Source: Clostridia bacterium
GTDB lineage: Bacteria > Bacillota > Clostridia > Acetivibrionales > JAFADI01
Length of the DNA: 32,579 nucleotides
Reading direction: 5' to 3'
Assembly (NCBI GenBank): GCA_026417615.1
Contig: JAOACY010000096.1
Span: forward strand, 1 to 32,579
Shown piece after piece: positions 24,562-32,420 of the stretch (position 1 is the stretch's first letter; each line of letters opens with the position of its first letter). Under the pieces are notes generated by a model. It was not told the origin of the DNA and did no database searches. It saw nothing but the letters and a program-made list of their open reading frames with translations. A program made the translations under genes and the position numbers.

Positions 24562-26340
24562 GTGAGCCAGGGAACAATTGTCAAGGTTTCGGGGCCTTTG
24601 GTCATAGCCGAGGGCATGAGAGACGCAAATATGTTCGACGTTGTGCGTGTAAGCGAGCACCGTCTGATAGGTGAAATAATCGAAATGCATGGCGACAGGG
24701 CATCAATACAGGTTTATGAGGAGACTGCGGGACTTGGGCCGGGCGAGCCGGTGGTGTCCACTGGTGCTCCTTTGAGTGTTGAGCTGGGACCGGGGTTGAT
24801 AGAGAAAATGTATGACGGTATCCAAAGACCCCTTGAGGTTATGCGTGAGATGGTTGGAAGCAACATAACAAGAGGTATAGAAACAGTTGCGCTGGACAGA
24901 CAGAAAAAATGGAAGTTTGAACCGACAGTTGAGAAGGGTCTGAGGGTCAATGCAGGGGATATAATCGGTAAAGTTCAGGAGACGGTTGTTGTTGAGCACA
25001 AAATCATGATACCCTTCGGCTTGAGCGGCACAATTGAAGAGATACACTCCGGCAGCTTTACTGTTGAGGAAGTTGTTGCAAAGGTAAGAAAAGACAACGG
25101 GGACCTTGTTGACGTAACAATGATGCAGAAATGGCCGGTACGCAGAGGCAGGCCGTATAAGGAAAAGCTGCCGCCTGATATGCCGCTGATAACAGGTCAA
25201 AGGGTTATAGATACCCTGTTTCCCATTGCCAAGGGTGGAGTGGCTGCGGTACCCGGGCCTTTCGGAAGCGGGAAGACGGTGGTGCAGCACCAGCTGGCAA
25301 AATGGGCTGATGCAGAGATTGTGGTTTATATTGGATGCGGAGAGCGCGGAAATGAGATGACCGACGTTCTCCTTGAATTCCCGGAATTGAAGGACCCCAG
25401 AACCGGGGAATCTCTCATGAAGAGGACTGTGCTCATAGCAAATACATCCGACATGCCTGTCGCAGCCAGAGAAGCATCTATTTATACAGGCATTACAATA
25501 GCAGAATATTTCAGGGACATGGGGTACAGCGTTGCGCTTATGGCTGATTCCACATCAAGATGGGCGGAAGCTTTAAGAGAAATGTCGGGACGCCTCGAAG
25601 AAATGCCTGGCGAAGAAGGTTATCCTGCCTACCTAGGCTCGAGGCTTGCACAATTCTATGAGAGGGCAGGAAGAGTAATAAGCCTCGGAACAAACGGAAG
25701 GGAAGGCGCGCTGACTGCTATCGGAGCCGTTTCCCCTCCGGGCGGCGACCTTTCTGAGCCTGTTACCCAGGCTACCCTCAGAATAGTAAAGGTTTTCTGG
25801 GGACTGGATGCAGCGCTTGCCTACAGAAGGCATTTCCCGGCAATAAACTGGCTTCTCAGCTACTCGCTGTACCTTGACAGGCTGGATCAGTGGATCAGTG
25901 AAAACGTTGCAAGAGATTGGAGCTCATTAAGGTCTGATGCCATGAGGCTGCTGCAGGAAGAGGCTGAACTTGAGGAAATCGTAAGACTGGTTGGCGTTGA
26001 TGCCCTTTCGGCAAAGGACAGAATGACGCTCGAAGCTGCAAAGTCCATCCGTGAAGACTATTTGCACCAGAATGCATTCCATGATGTGGATACCTATACA
26101 TCCTTAAACAAGCAGTACAGACTGCTGAAAATAATTATGAGCTTCTACTATAAGGGTCTTAAGGCACTAGAAGCGGGCGTTGGCATTAAGGAGCTGTTTG
26201 CAATGCCTGTCAGGGAAAGAATAGGCAGAGCAAAATACACTCCCGAACAAGATGTCGCATCAGTGTTCCTAAGTATTGAAAATGACCTTGAAAAGCAACT
26301 GGAGCAGCTTATGACAGAGGGGGTGGCGCGTAATGCTTAA
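24562..26340 (+). CDS. ntpA: V-type ATPase catalytic subunit A
   Basis: The GTG at 24562 follows AAGGAGG. The 592-residue protein has the N-terminal beta-barrel ([16 protein letters not shown]), the non-homologous insertion unique to A subunits (about 115-190), the Walker A loop GPFGSGKT (232-239) and the catalytic Glu in GCGERGNEM (E261). [14 protein letters not shown] and [18 protein letters not shown] are also typical. It hydrolyses ATP in alternation with subunit B to turn the D/F shaft. The length is usual for bacteria. It overlaps ntpB by 8 bases. Confidence 0.98.
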   Translation: MSQGTIVKVSGPLVIAEGMRDANMFDVVRVSEHRLIGEIIEMHGDRASIQVYEETAGLGPGEPVVSTGAPLSVELGPGLIEKMYDGIQRPLEVMREMVGSNITRGIETVALDRQKKWKFEPTVEKGLRVNAGDIIGKVQETVVVEHKIMIPFGLSGTIEEIHSGSFTVEEVVAKVRKDNGDLVDVTMMQKWPVRRGRPYKEKLPPDMPLITGQRVIDTLFPIAKGGVAAVPGPFGSGKTVVQHQLAKWADAEIVVYIGCGERGNEMTDVLLEFPELKDPRTGESLMKRTVLIANTSDMPVAAREASIYTGITIAEYFRDMGYSVALMADSTSRWAEALREMSGRLEEMPGEEGYPAYLGSRLAQFYERAGRVISLGTNGREGALTAIGAVSPPGGDLSEPVTQATLRIVKVFWGLDAALAYRRHFPAINWLLSYSLYLDRLDQWISENVARDWSSLRSDAMRLLQEEAELEEIVRLVGVDALSAKDRMTLEAAKSIREDYLHQNAFHDVDTYTSLNKQYRLLKIIMSFYYKGLKALEAGVGIKELFAMPVRERIGRAKYTPEQDVASVFLSIENDLEKQLEQLMTEGVARNA

Positions 26341-27703
26341 AGAGTACAGAACAATATCGGAAGTGGCAGGCCCTTTGATGCTGGTAAAACAGGTAAAAGG
26401 AGTGAAATACGGCGAGCTTGGCGAGATAGAGCTTCCCGGAGGCGAAACCAGAAGGTGCAGGGTGCTTGAGGTTAATGAAGATAATGCACTCGTTCAGCTT
26501 TTTGAAAGCTCTGCCGGTATAAATGTTGCACTCAGCAAGGTCAGGTTTCTCGGAAGGGGCATTGAGCTTCCTGTCTCATTGGATATGCTGGGAAGAGTTT
26601 TCGACGGGCTGGGAAGACCTATTGACGGCGGCCCGAATATCATGCCCGATTCCAGACTGGACATTAACGGAGTACCAATGAACCCTGCCGCCAGGAACTA
26701 TCCGTCCGAGTTTATTCAGACCGGCGTATCCGCAATTGACGGTCTTAATACGCTGGTTAGGGGGCAGAAGCTTCCCATATTCTCCGGCTCCGGTCTGCCT
26801 CATGCTCAATTGGCTGCACAGATTGCCAGACAGGCCAAGGTTCTCGGAGCGGACAGCAGGTTTGCCGTTGTATTTGCCGCTGTGGGAATTACCTTTGAAG
26901 AATCAAACTTCTTCATAACCGACTTTAAGAAGACGGGTGCCATTGACCGCGCCGTCCTTTTCATAAACCTGGCAAATGACCCTGCAATTGAGCGTATAGC
27001 AACACCGCGTATGGCGCTGACTGCAGCGGAGTACCTGGCCTTTGAAAAGGATATGCATGTACTTGTTATCATTACAGATATTACAAACTATGCCGAAGCT
27101 CTTCGTGAGGTTTCTGCCGCAAGAAAGGAAGTGCCGGGAAGAAGGGGCTACCCAGGTTACCTGTATACCGACCTTGCAACCCTTTACGAAAGAGCGGGAA
27201 GGAAGAGGGATTCTGAAGGCAGTATAACTCTGATACCTATACTTACAATGCCGGAGGATGATAAAACCCATCCAATCCCTGACCTTACAGGTTATATTAC
27301 AGAAGGGCAGATCATACTGGGAAGAGAGCTCTACAGGAAGGGTGTCATGCCTCCTATAGATGTACTTCCTTCCCTGTCGCGATTGAAGGATAAAGGCATC
27401 GGAAAAGGCAAGACCCGTGAAGACCATGCGGACACAATGAACCAGCTTTTTGCAGCATATGCAAGGGGCAAGGAAGCGAAGGAGCTGGCGGTAATCCTTG
27501 GTGAAGCCGCTCTCACGGATACCGATAAATTGTATGCCAGGTTTGCGGATGCCTTCGAAAAGGAATATGTTTCACAGGGCTTTGACGAGGACCGCTCCAT
27601 TGAGAAGACTCTTGAAATAGGGTGGAGACTGCTTGCCATACTCCCGAGGGCTGAATTGAAGCGTATAAGGGACGAGTACCTGGATAAATATTTACCGAAA
27701 TAG
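26333..27703 (+). CDS. ntpB: V-type ATPase subunit B
   Basis: This is a 456-residue protein. It resembles subunit A but has [18 protein letters not shown] where the P-loop would be, as expected for the non-catalytic nucleotide-binding B subunit. Other landmarks are [53 protein letters not shown] and [19 protein letters not shown]. It forms the hexamer with subunit A. The overlap with ntpA supports equal production of the two. A second inverted-repeat element follows 3 bases after its stop. Confidence 0.98.
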   Translation: MLKEYRTISEVAGPLMLVKQVKGVKYGELGEIELPGGETRRCRVLEVNEDNALVQLFESSAGINVALSKVRFLGRGIELPVSLDMLGRVFDGLGRPIDGGPNIMPDSRLDINGVPMNPAARNYPSEFIQTGVSAIDGLNTLVRGQKLPIFSGSGLPHAQLAAQIARQAKVLGADSRFAVVFAAVGITFEESNFFITDFKKTGAIDRAVLFINLANDPAIERIATPRMALTAAEYLAFEKDMHVLVIITDITNYAEALREVSAARKEVPGRRGYPGYLYTDLATLYERAGRKRDSEGSITLIPILTMPEDDKTHPIPDLTGYITEGQIILGRELYRKGVMPPIDVLPSLSRLKDKGIGKGKTREDHADTMNQLFAAYARGKEAKELAVILGEAALTDTDKLYARFADAFEKEYVSQGFDEDRSIEKTLEIGWRLLAILPRAELKRIRDEYLDKYLPK

Positions 27704-27706
27704 GAA

Positions 27707-27755
27707 AGGGGACACTTCACTGCTAATTGGAGTCATCCTTGTTGTGGAATGTCCC
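27707..27755. repeat. short inverted-repeat element between ntpB and ntpD
   Basis: This is a 49-base element with AGGGGACACTTC at 27707-27718 and GGAATGTCCC at 27746-27755, whose reverse complement is GGGACATTCC. The arms match those of the 24478-24534 and 32194-32240 elements, while the interiors differ. It sits in the intergenic space of the operon, just before the AGGAGGG of ntpD. It could fold into a hairpin in the mRNA and affect ntpD level or RNA stability. Confidence 0.6.
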
Positions 27756-27773
27756 GGCAATAGGAGGGATATC

Positions 27774-28430
27774 TTGGCTATAATGCGTGTAAATCCAACC
27801 CGTATGGAGCTGACACGTTTGAAAAAAAGGCTGCGTGTTGCCCGCAGGGGGCATAAGCTCCTTAAGGATAAAAGAGACGAGCTGATGAAGAAGTTTCTTG
27901 AAATGGTAAGGGAGAATAAGGAATTGCGTGAAAAGGTTGAAGATATGCTGATAAGGGTTCACACCGATTTCCTTATCGCAAGAGCGGTCATGTCCTCTGA
28001 AATCCTGGAGGGCGCTCTTATGTTCCCGAAGCAAAGGGTTGAACTGGAAGTCTCAACTGCAAATATAATGAGTGTGGATGTTCCTGTGCTGGATTTTAAA
28101 ACTTCCGGCACTGATGACGGAGAAATATATCCTTATGGCTTTGCTGCAACTTCGGGTGAGCTTGACGGAGCGGTAGGAACCCTGGCAAAAGTTCTGCCGT
28201 TCATGCTCAGGCTTGCGCAGGTTGAAAAGTCAGCCCAGCTGCTGGCAGAGGAGATTGAAAAGACAAGAAGAAGGGTAAATGCCCTTGAATATGTACTCAT
28301 ACCCCAGCTGACGGATACGATAAAGTATATTACAATGAAGCTGGATGAAAATGAGAGAGGAAATCTGACCAGATTAATGAAGGTCAAGGATATGATGCTG
28401 GAACAGGCACATAAGGCCATGAACCGTTAG
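27774..28430 (+). CDS. ntpD: V-type ATPase subunit D (central shaft)
   Basis: I choose the TTG at 27774, placed 5 bases after AGGAGGG, which gives [20 protein letters not shown]; the upstream in-frame GTG at 27744 lies inside the inverted repeat. The 218-residue product is a long helical hairpin with [14 protein letters not shown] and [16 protein letters not shown] at the N-terminus and [17 protein letters not shown] near the C-terminus, all conserved in D subunits. It forms the rotating shaft with subunit F. It is the last gene of the operon and is followed directly by a terminator. Confidence 0.96.
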   Translation: MAIMRVNPTRMELTRLKKRLRVARRGHKLLKDKRDELMKKFLEMVRENKELREKVEDMLIRVHTDFLIARAVMSSEILEGALMFPKQRVELEVSTANIMSVDVPVLDFKTSGTDDGEIYPYGFAATSGELDGAVGTLAKVLPFMLRLAQVEKSAQLLAEEIEKTRRRVNALEYVLIPQLTDTIKYITMKLDENERGNLTRLMKVKDMMLEQAHKAMNR

Positions 28431-28477
28431 AAATTCAATCGGGGGACTTAAATAAACAACAGTCCCCTTTTGAATTT
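28431..28477. terminator. bidirectional terminator after the V-ATPase operon
   Basis: GGGGACT (28442-28448) and AGTCCCC (28461-28467) pair and are followed by TTTT. Outer AAATTCA (28431-28437) and TGAATTT (28471-28477) extend the stem. It lies just after the ntpD stop and just before the 3' end of the convergent DUF368 gene, so it can serve both. Confidence 0.85.
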
Positions 28478-28479
28478 GC

Positions 28480-29358
28480 TCAAACCTTTGAAACCCTGCT
28501 CGAAAGGTATGAAACAATATAGCCCGCAATAAGCGAAACGAGGCTTGCGGCCAATACATCAGCAGCAAGGATCAGTCCGCCCTTTATTTCGTCATATATC
28601 TGATAAACGGAAGCTATAATGAGTCCAAGTATAAAATATATAGTTTCGGAAGGATAACGCTTAAGCAAGACGCTTATTATTTTTGCAAAAAGCACTATTC
28701 CCGCTATTACTCCAACTCCGAAGAATGCTGCCGGTATCACCAGACGCTTGTCGATTATATACAGCACGTTGCCGTATTCCCCAAGACTCACAAGCAGGGC
28801 TGAGCCAGATATGCCGGGAAGGACCATTGCTCCTGCCGAGAGGAAGCCGCAGAAGGCCAGCCACAAATTGTGGTTCAAATCAATTTCCGTAAAATTCAGC
28901 ACACCAAAGAGGGAGGAAGTGATTTCAGGCTTTCTGGTAAGCTCCTCGCCTCCGCCAAGCGCTGACAGGGCTGCAACCAGCACAAAGGCTGCAAGCACAA
29001 GGGTCACCCTTATTATACTTGGCTTCATATCCTTATGCAACTTCATGATAAACGGTACCGAGCCGATAATCAAACCGGCAATAAAAAAGTATGTATGCTG
29101 GGTAGACACCGGTGATGAAAGCAGCCACGTGAAAAGCTTGGCGAATATCAGAACCCCGACGGCTGCTCCGGCGGCAATAACAGCCAGAAATGCCGCATAC
29201 TCAGGCCTTTTTTCCCGGTTTGAAATAAAGTCTCCGACCGCTTCGGTAAGCCTTTCGTATATACCCATGATTACAGCCATTGTACCGCCCGACACTCCGG
29301 GTATAATATTTGCCACTCCGATTAGAATTCCTTTGATAAAGTTTACTGCAATATTCAT
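28480..29358 (-). CDS. DUF368 membrane protein, likely undecaprenyl-phosphate translocase
   Basis: This is a 292-residue protein with about eight membrane segments. The duplicated motif of the family is clear: IPGVSGGTMAVIMGIYE in the N-terminal half and LPGISGSALLVSLGEY in the C-terminal half. DUF368 proteins (PopT and its relatives) have been shown to return undecaprenyl phosphate across the membrane for reuse in cell-wall synthesis. The assignment here rests on family knowledge. The gene has its own promoter and GAAGGTGAG before the ATG. It is convergent with the V-ATPase operon. Confidence 0.9.
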   Translation of the reverse strand: MNIAVNFIKGILIGVANIIPGVSGGTMAVIMGIYERLTEAVGDFISNREKRPEYAAFLAVIAAGAAVGVLIFAKLFTWLLSSPVSTQHTYFFIAGLIIGSVPFIMKLHKDMKPSIIRVTLVLAAFVLVAALSALGGGEELTRKPEITSSLFGVLNFTEIDLNHNLWLAFCGFLSAGAMVLPGISGSALLVSLGEYGNVLYIIDKRLVIPAAFFGVGVIAGIVLFAKIISVLLKRYPSETIYFILGLIIASVYQIYDEIKGGLILAADVLAASLVSLIAGYIVSYLSSRVSKV

Positions 29359-29397
29359 AACTCACCTTCGCTTTGCTTTTTTGACAACCACGTTAAA

Positions 29398-29426
29398 ATT
29401 ATACAGGAATATGGCATCAAATTCAA
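29398..29426 (-). promoter_or_regulatory. sigma-A promoter of the DUF368 gene
   Basis: On the minus strand TTGAAT (29426-29421) and TATAAT (29403-29398) are 17 bases apart, with the start codon about 40 bases further on. Confidence 0.65.
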
Positions 29427-29461
29427 TTATTTGCTAGAAATGAAAGTTTATGATCTGATAC

Positions 29462-29490
29462 TTGCAATAATCAAGCCGGTATGATATTAT
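29462..29490 (+). promoter_or_regulatory. promoter of the ANTAR regulator transcript
   Basis: TTGCAA (29462-29467) and TATTAT (29485-29490) are 17 bases apart. The transcript would start near 29497 and run through a leader of about 170 bases that holds an intrinsic terminator and a further hairpin before the GTG start at 29669. Confidence 0.55.
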
Positions 29491-29537
29491 AAAAAAAATA
29501 ATTTTACTACCGCGACGTAGTTTTAAACAAGCATGGG

Positions 29538-29583
29538 AGCTTTCCTGACACAGCTTTGGTCTGTATGTCCGGAAGGCTTTTTT
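29538..29583 (+). terminator. leader terminator (attenuator) upstream of the ANTAR regulator
   Basis: AGCTTTCC (29538-29545) pairs with GGAAGGCT (29571-29578), with GACACAG and CTGTATGTC pairing inside, followed by a run of T to 29583. It lies between the promoter and the coding region, 86 bases before the start, so transcription must read through it. This is the layout of an attenuator. Which signal controls it is not visible. It may be autoregulated or serve as an upstream terminator for a short RNA. Confidence 0.75.
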
Positions 29584-29603
29584 ATTAAGCATCTGCAATT
29601 GTA

Positions 29604-29638
29604 AAGTGTGAGGGAATCAAAAGCTATATTTCACACTT
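29604..29638 (+). other. stem-loop in the ANTAR regulator leader
   Basis: AAGTGTGA (29604-29611) and TCACACTT (29631-29638) form an 8-bp perfect stem with a 19-base loop, between the leader terminator and the ribosome binding site AGGGAGG (29654-29660). No T run follows. It could affect translation start or RNA stability. Confidence 0.5.
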
Positions 29639-29668
29639 CTCATTCTGAACAGCAGGGAGGTGCAACCT

Positions 29669-30241
29669 GTGGAATATGGAAAGTTCATAATTACAGGAGA
29701 AGATAAAAAAACAATGGGCTCTATAAAAAATGCGCTTGCAGCAAACGGGCATACTTTTGTTGGCTACTCCAGGGAAACCAGCGCAATTTTAAGATATATA
29801 AGGAGTCATTCTCCAGAGTTTGTAATAATTGATTTGTGTCAGAATTTCAAGGAATTAAGACAATCTCTGGAGATAGTTGATGAAGAGCTCCTTGCAGCTG
29901 TTATTCTCGTGATGGACTCAAGACAGGAAGAAATTTTTGAATTTATCAGGAACTCCAGAGTTGTGACCTATATAGTCAAACCTGTTTTTGATGAGAGTAT
30001 AATTCAAATTGTAGATTTATCACTTATAAATTTTAATAGGGTCAAGGATTATGAGCAAAAGGTCAAAAAGCTGAATGAGACCTTAGAAAGCAGGAAAGTA
30101 GTTGAAAAGGCTAAATGGATACTTGTTGAAAAGGAAGGAATGACTGAGGCTGAGGCTTATGAGGCTATAAGAAGGAAAAGCAGGGAGAACAGAATTCCTA
30201 TGAAGGATATTGCTGAGGCAATAATCCTGACAAAAGGATAA
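29669..30241 (+). CDS. ANTAR-domain response regulator
   Basis: The GTG at 29669 is 8 bases after AGGGAGG, which makes it a better start than the GTG at 29660 that overlaps the site. The 190-residue protein has a receiver-like domain (about 1-120) with D55 in FVIIDL and K104 in YIVKPV, the phosphoacceptor Asp and conserved Lys; the acidic pair of a typical receiver is less clear. A coiled coil (about 120-145) leads to a C-terminal ANTAR domain (about 137-190, VVEKAKWILVEKEGMTEAEA then IPMKDIAEAI). ANTAR proteins bind paired RNA hairpins and prevent termination. The adjacent PII-amt leader is the likely target. Confidence 0.92.
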   Translation: MEYGKFIITGEDKKTMGSIKNALAANGHTFVGYSRETSAILRYIRSHSPEFVIIDLCQNFKELRQSLEIVDEELLAAVILVMDSRQEEIFEFIRNSRVVTYIVKPVFDESIIQIVDLSLINFNRVKDYEQKVKKLNETLESRKVVEKAKWILVEKEGMTEAEAYEAIRRKSRENRIPMKDIAEAIILTKG

Positions 30242-30306
30242 AATGCAAGAAATCATATCGTTCATTGCAAAAAAACATAAAAACAATAAAAATTATTAAA
30301 AAACTG

Positions 30307-30335
30307 TTGACATTATGAAGGATATGTTGTATTAT
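30307..30335 (+). promoter_or_regulatory. sigma-A promoter of the PII-amt operon
   Basis: A perfect TTGACA (30307-30312) and TATTAT (30330-30335) are separated by 17 bases. Transcription would start near 30342, just upstream of the two-hairpin leader. No binding site for a DNA-binding nitrogen regulator is recognisable. Confidence 0.75.
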
Positions 30336-30362
30336 TAATTCAAGTTAATAAATGGAAGGCAT

Positions 30363-30402
30363 TATAAAATTCCAGGCTGAGTTTTATACCTTCAAGGCTG
30401 AG
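30363..30402 (+). promoter_or_regulatory. candidate ANTAR-binding two-hairpin leader of PII-amt
   Basis: The motif TTC-(C/A)AGGCT-GAG occurs twice, 21 bases apart (30370-30381 and 30391-30402). In each copy TTC pairs with GAG (one T-G wobble) and leaves a six-base loop, CAGGCT or AAGGCT. The first hairpin has a long stem (TATAAAATTC against GAGTTTTATA), extendable by GAAGG (30355-30359) with CCTTC (30389-30393). The second has only 3 base pairs. ANTAR targets have two adjacent hairpins with six-base loops that carry A at position 1 and G at position 4. Both loops have G4, but only the second has A1. A terminator follows at once. Confidence 0.6.
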
Positions 30403-30404
30403 AC

Positions 30405-30449
30405 GCCAGAATCTTAAGGAAATATCTCCTTATTGGGTTCTGGCTTTTT
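30405..30449 (+). terminator. intrinsic terminator in the PII-amt leader
   Basis: GCCAGAA (30405-30411) pairs with TTCTGGC (30438-30444). An inner TAAGGA and TCCTTA stem lies within, and TTTTT follows to 30449. It is placed 36 bases before the PII start, after the two-hairpin motif. Its 5' arm GCC (30405-30407) can also pair with GGC (30396-30398) of the second hairpin region, which offers a way for an RNA-binding protein to prevent termination. Confidence 0.88.
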
Positions 30450-30485
30450 GATTTTTACTCAAATATTCGAAAGGCGGTATGTTTT

Positions 30486-30824
30486 ATGAAAAAGCTGGAA
30501 ATTATTACAAGGCCGGAAAAGCTTGAAGATGTCAAGGAACTTATGAACAAATCGGGCATCTGCGGAATGACTGTCAGCATGGTGTCAGGCTGCGGCCTTC
30601 AGAAGGGAAGAAAGGAAATATACAGGGGTACGGAATACACCTTGAATCTGCTTCCTAAAGTAAAGATAGAAACAGTTGTAGCAGACAGGGTAGTGGACGG
30701 GCTGCTGGAGAGCTTGATACGAACTGTTAAGACAGGCGAAATCGGAGACGGAAAGATATTTGTCTATAACGTTGAAGATGCAGTGAAGATAAGAACAGGC
30801 GAAAGAGGAGACTTGGCAATCTAA
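30486..30824 (+). CDS. glnB: PII nitrogen regulatory protein
   Basis: This is a 112-residue protein, normal length for GlnB/GlnK. The T-loop segment IYRGTEYTLNLLPK carries Y51, the residue uridylylated in enterobacteria; whether it is modified here is unknown. GDGKIFV and RTGERGD near the C-terminus bind ATP/ADP and 2-oxoglutarate. Because amt follows after 30 bases, it is probably the GlnK-type partner that plugs the ammonium channel when nitrogen is plentiful. The start is preceded by AAAGGCGG. Confidence 0.95.
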   Translation: MKKLEIITRPEKLEDVKELMNKSGICGMTVSMVSGCGLQKGRKEIYRGTEYTLNLLPKVKIETVVADRVVDGLLESLIRTVKTGEIGDGKIFVYNVEDAVKIRTGERGDLAI

Positions 30825-30854
30825 TTAAAAAAATAAGAAAGGGATGTGATTTGA

Positions 30855-32186
30855 ATGAAAAAGAAGATATTAATATTTGCTGTTGTTTTAGCTATAATGC
30901 TGATTCCCACACTTACTCTGGCAGCTGATGAAGAAATCGGCGAGGCAACAAAGATGGCTATAAACACAGTTTGGACATTATTGGCAGCTTTTCTGGTATT
31001 CTTCATGCAGGCCGGGTTTGCAATGGTTGAGACTGGTCTCACAAGAGCAAAGAATGCGGGAAACATTATAATGAAGAATTTAATGGATTTTGCCATAGGG
31101 TCAGTTGCATTTTTTGCAGTAGGTTTTGCATTCATGTTTGGCGCTGACCAGGGTGGATTTATAGGAATGTCAGGGTTCTTTGGGCTTGATAAAATGGAAC
31201 ATCTGGGACTAGGAATCCCACTTGAAGCATTCATAATCTTCCAGACTGTGTTTGCAGCTACTGCTGCCACAATAGTATCAGGAGCAATGGCTGAAAGGAC
31301 TAAATTTATAGCCTATGTCATATATAGCGCGGTAATAAGCCTTATTATCTATCCCGTGGTTGGCCACTGGGTGTGGGGTGGAGGATGGCTGTCAAAGATG
31401 GGTTTCATTGATTTTGCTGGTTCAACGGTAGTGCATTCTGTAGGAGGATGGGCGGCATTGATTGGTGCGGCTATAATAGGTCCTAGAATAGGAAAATACA
31501 ATAAAGACGGAAAACCCAATGCTATACCCGGACACAGCATAACCCTTGCGGCACTCGGTGTATTCATACTCTGGTTCGGATGGTTCGGATTTAACCCCGG
31601 AAGCACTCTGGCGGGAACGGATATGTCAATAGGCAGAATATCCATGACCACAAATCTTGCAGCAGCTGTCAGTGCCACTGTGGTTATGATAATTACATGG
31701 ATTAGATATGGGAAGCCGGATGTAAGTATGACACTGAACGGTGCTTTGGCAGGGTTGGTAGCAATTACAGCAGGTTGTGCAGCTGTCAGCATGATAGGTT
31801 CAATGTTTATAGGCCTGGTTGCAGGCATAGTGGTGGTATTCGGCATAGAATTTATTGACAGGGTACTAAAGATTGATGATCCTGTTGGTGCAATAGGAGT
31901 TCATGGTTTGTGCGGAGCAACAGGAACTATTCTGGTTGGCCTCTTTGCAACAGAAACCGGTGCGTTCTACGGCCACGGCTTCAACCAGCTGCTTGTTCAG
32001 GCCATTGGTGTGGGTGCTGTTGCAGTCTGGGTCATCGCAACTACCTTTGTGCTTTTTAATATAATTAAGGCTACAGTAGGATTGAGAGTTGAAAAAGAGC
32101 ATGAGGAAACCGGACTGGATATCCATGAACATGGTTCGGAGGCATACGCTGACTTCCATATAAAGACGGCTGACACACTATTTTAA
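30855..32186 (+). CDS. amt: ammonium transporter Amt
   Basis: This is a 443-residue protein with a signal peptide (about residues 1-23, ending TLTLA) and eleven expected membrane helices. The FFMQAGFAMVETGLTRAKN segment, MAERTK, and the pore His pair H194 (TVVHSVGG) and H350 (GVHGLCGATG) are conserved. The C-terminal tail (GLRVEKEHEETGLDIHEHGSEAY) is the region that contacts PII. It imports ammonium. It is co-transcribed with glnB under the ANTAR-type leader. AAAGGGATG precedes the start. Confidence 0.97.
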   Translation: MKKKILIFAVVLAIMLIPTLTLAADEEIGEATKMAINTVWTLLAAFLVFFMQAGFAMVETGLTRAKNAGNIIMKNLMDFAIGSVAFFAVGFAFMFGADQGGFIGMSGFFGLDKMEHLGLGIPLEAFIIFQTVFAATAATIVSGAMAERTKFIAYVIYSAVISLIIYPVVGHWVWGGGWLSKMGFIDFAGSTVVHSVGGWAALIGAAIIGPRIGKYNKDGKPNAIPGHSITLAALGVFILWFGWFGFNPGSTLAGTDMSIGRISMTTNLAAAVSATVVMIITWIRYGKPDVSMTLNGALAGLVAITAGCAAVSMIGSMFIGLVAGIVVVFGIEFIDRVLKIDDPVGAIGVHGLCGATGTILVGLFATETGAFYGHGFNQLLVQAIGVGAVAVWVIATTFVLFNIIKATVGLRVEKEHEETGLDIHEHGSEAYADFHIKTADTLF

Positions 32187-32193
32187 GGGAAAA

Positions 32194-32240
32194 GGACATT
32201 CCTCTGCTTTGTGCTTATACTTCTTGACAAATAAATGTCC
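32194..32240. repeat. short inverted-repeat element after amt
   Basis: GGACATTCC (32194-32202) and AATGTCC (32234-32240) bound a 47-base segment just after the amt stop. The left arm matches GGGGACATTCC of the two elements in the V-ATPase operon, although the pairing is shorter (7 bases). This is the weakest of the three members. Confidence 0.45.
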
Positions 32241-32296
32241 ATAACAATTAAATATTGATGCGAAATTCCTTGAATGAATTGAGTATCACAAGGCCA

Positions 32297-32336
32297 GGGC
32301 GCCCAAATCACAAAAAAGATTTTGGCGCCCTTTTTT
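32297..32336 (+). terminator. terminator of the PII-amt operon
   Basis: GGGCGCCCAAA (32297-32307) and TTTGGCGCCC (32321-32330) form a 10-bp stem with one bulged C, followed by TTTTTT. It lies 110 bases after the amt stop. Confidence 0.92.
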
Positions 32337-32420
32337 CATATGGGACATCCGGGAGTCCCTTATCAAACTCAAAGGCAGACATTCCTTGATTTCAAAAGTG
32401 AACCCGGAATTTATAAAGGA

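Noticed and set aside
28748-29437. A 229-residue open frame on the + strand opposite the DUF368 gene.
   Set aside because: It lies antisense to a gene with clear duplicated PGxSG motifs, has no ribosome binding site and its translation has no recognisable domain.
32342-32359. A GGGAC/GTCCC hairpin after the amt terminator as a fourth inverted-repeat element.
   Set aside because: Only five bases pair and the arm lacks the ATTCC part shared by the other three.
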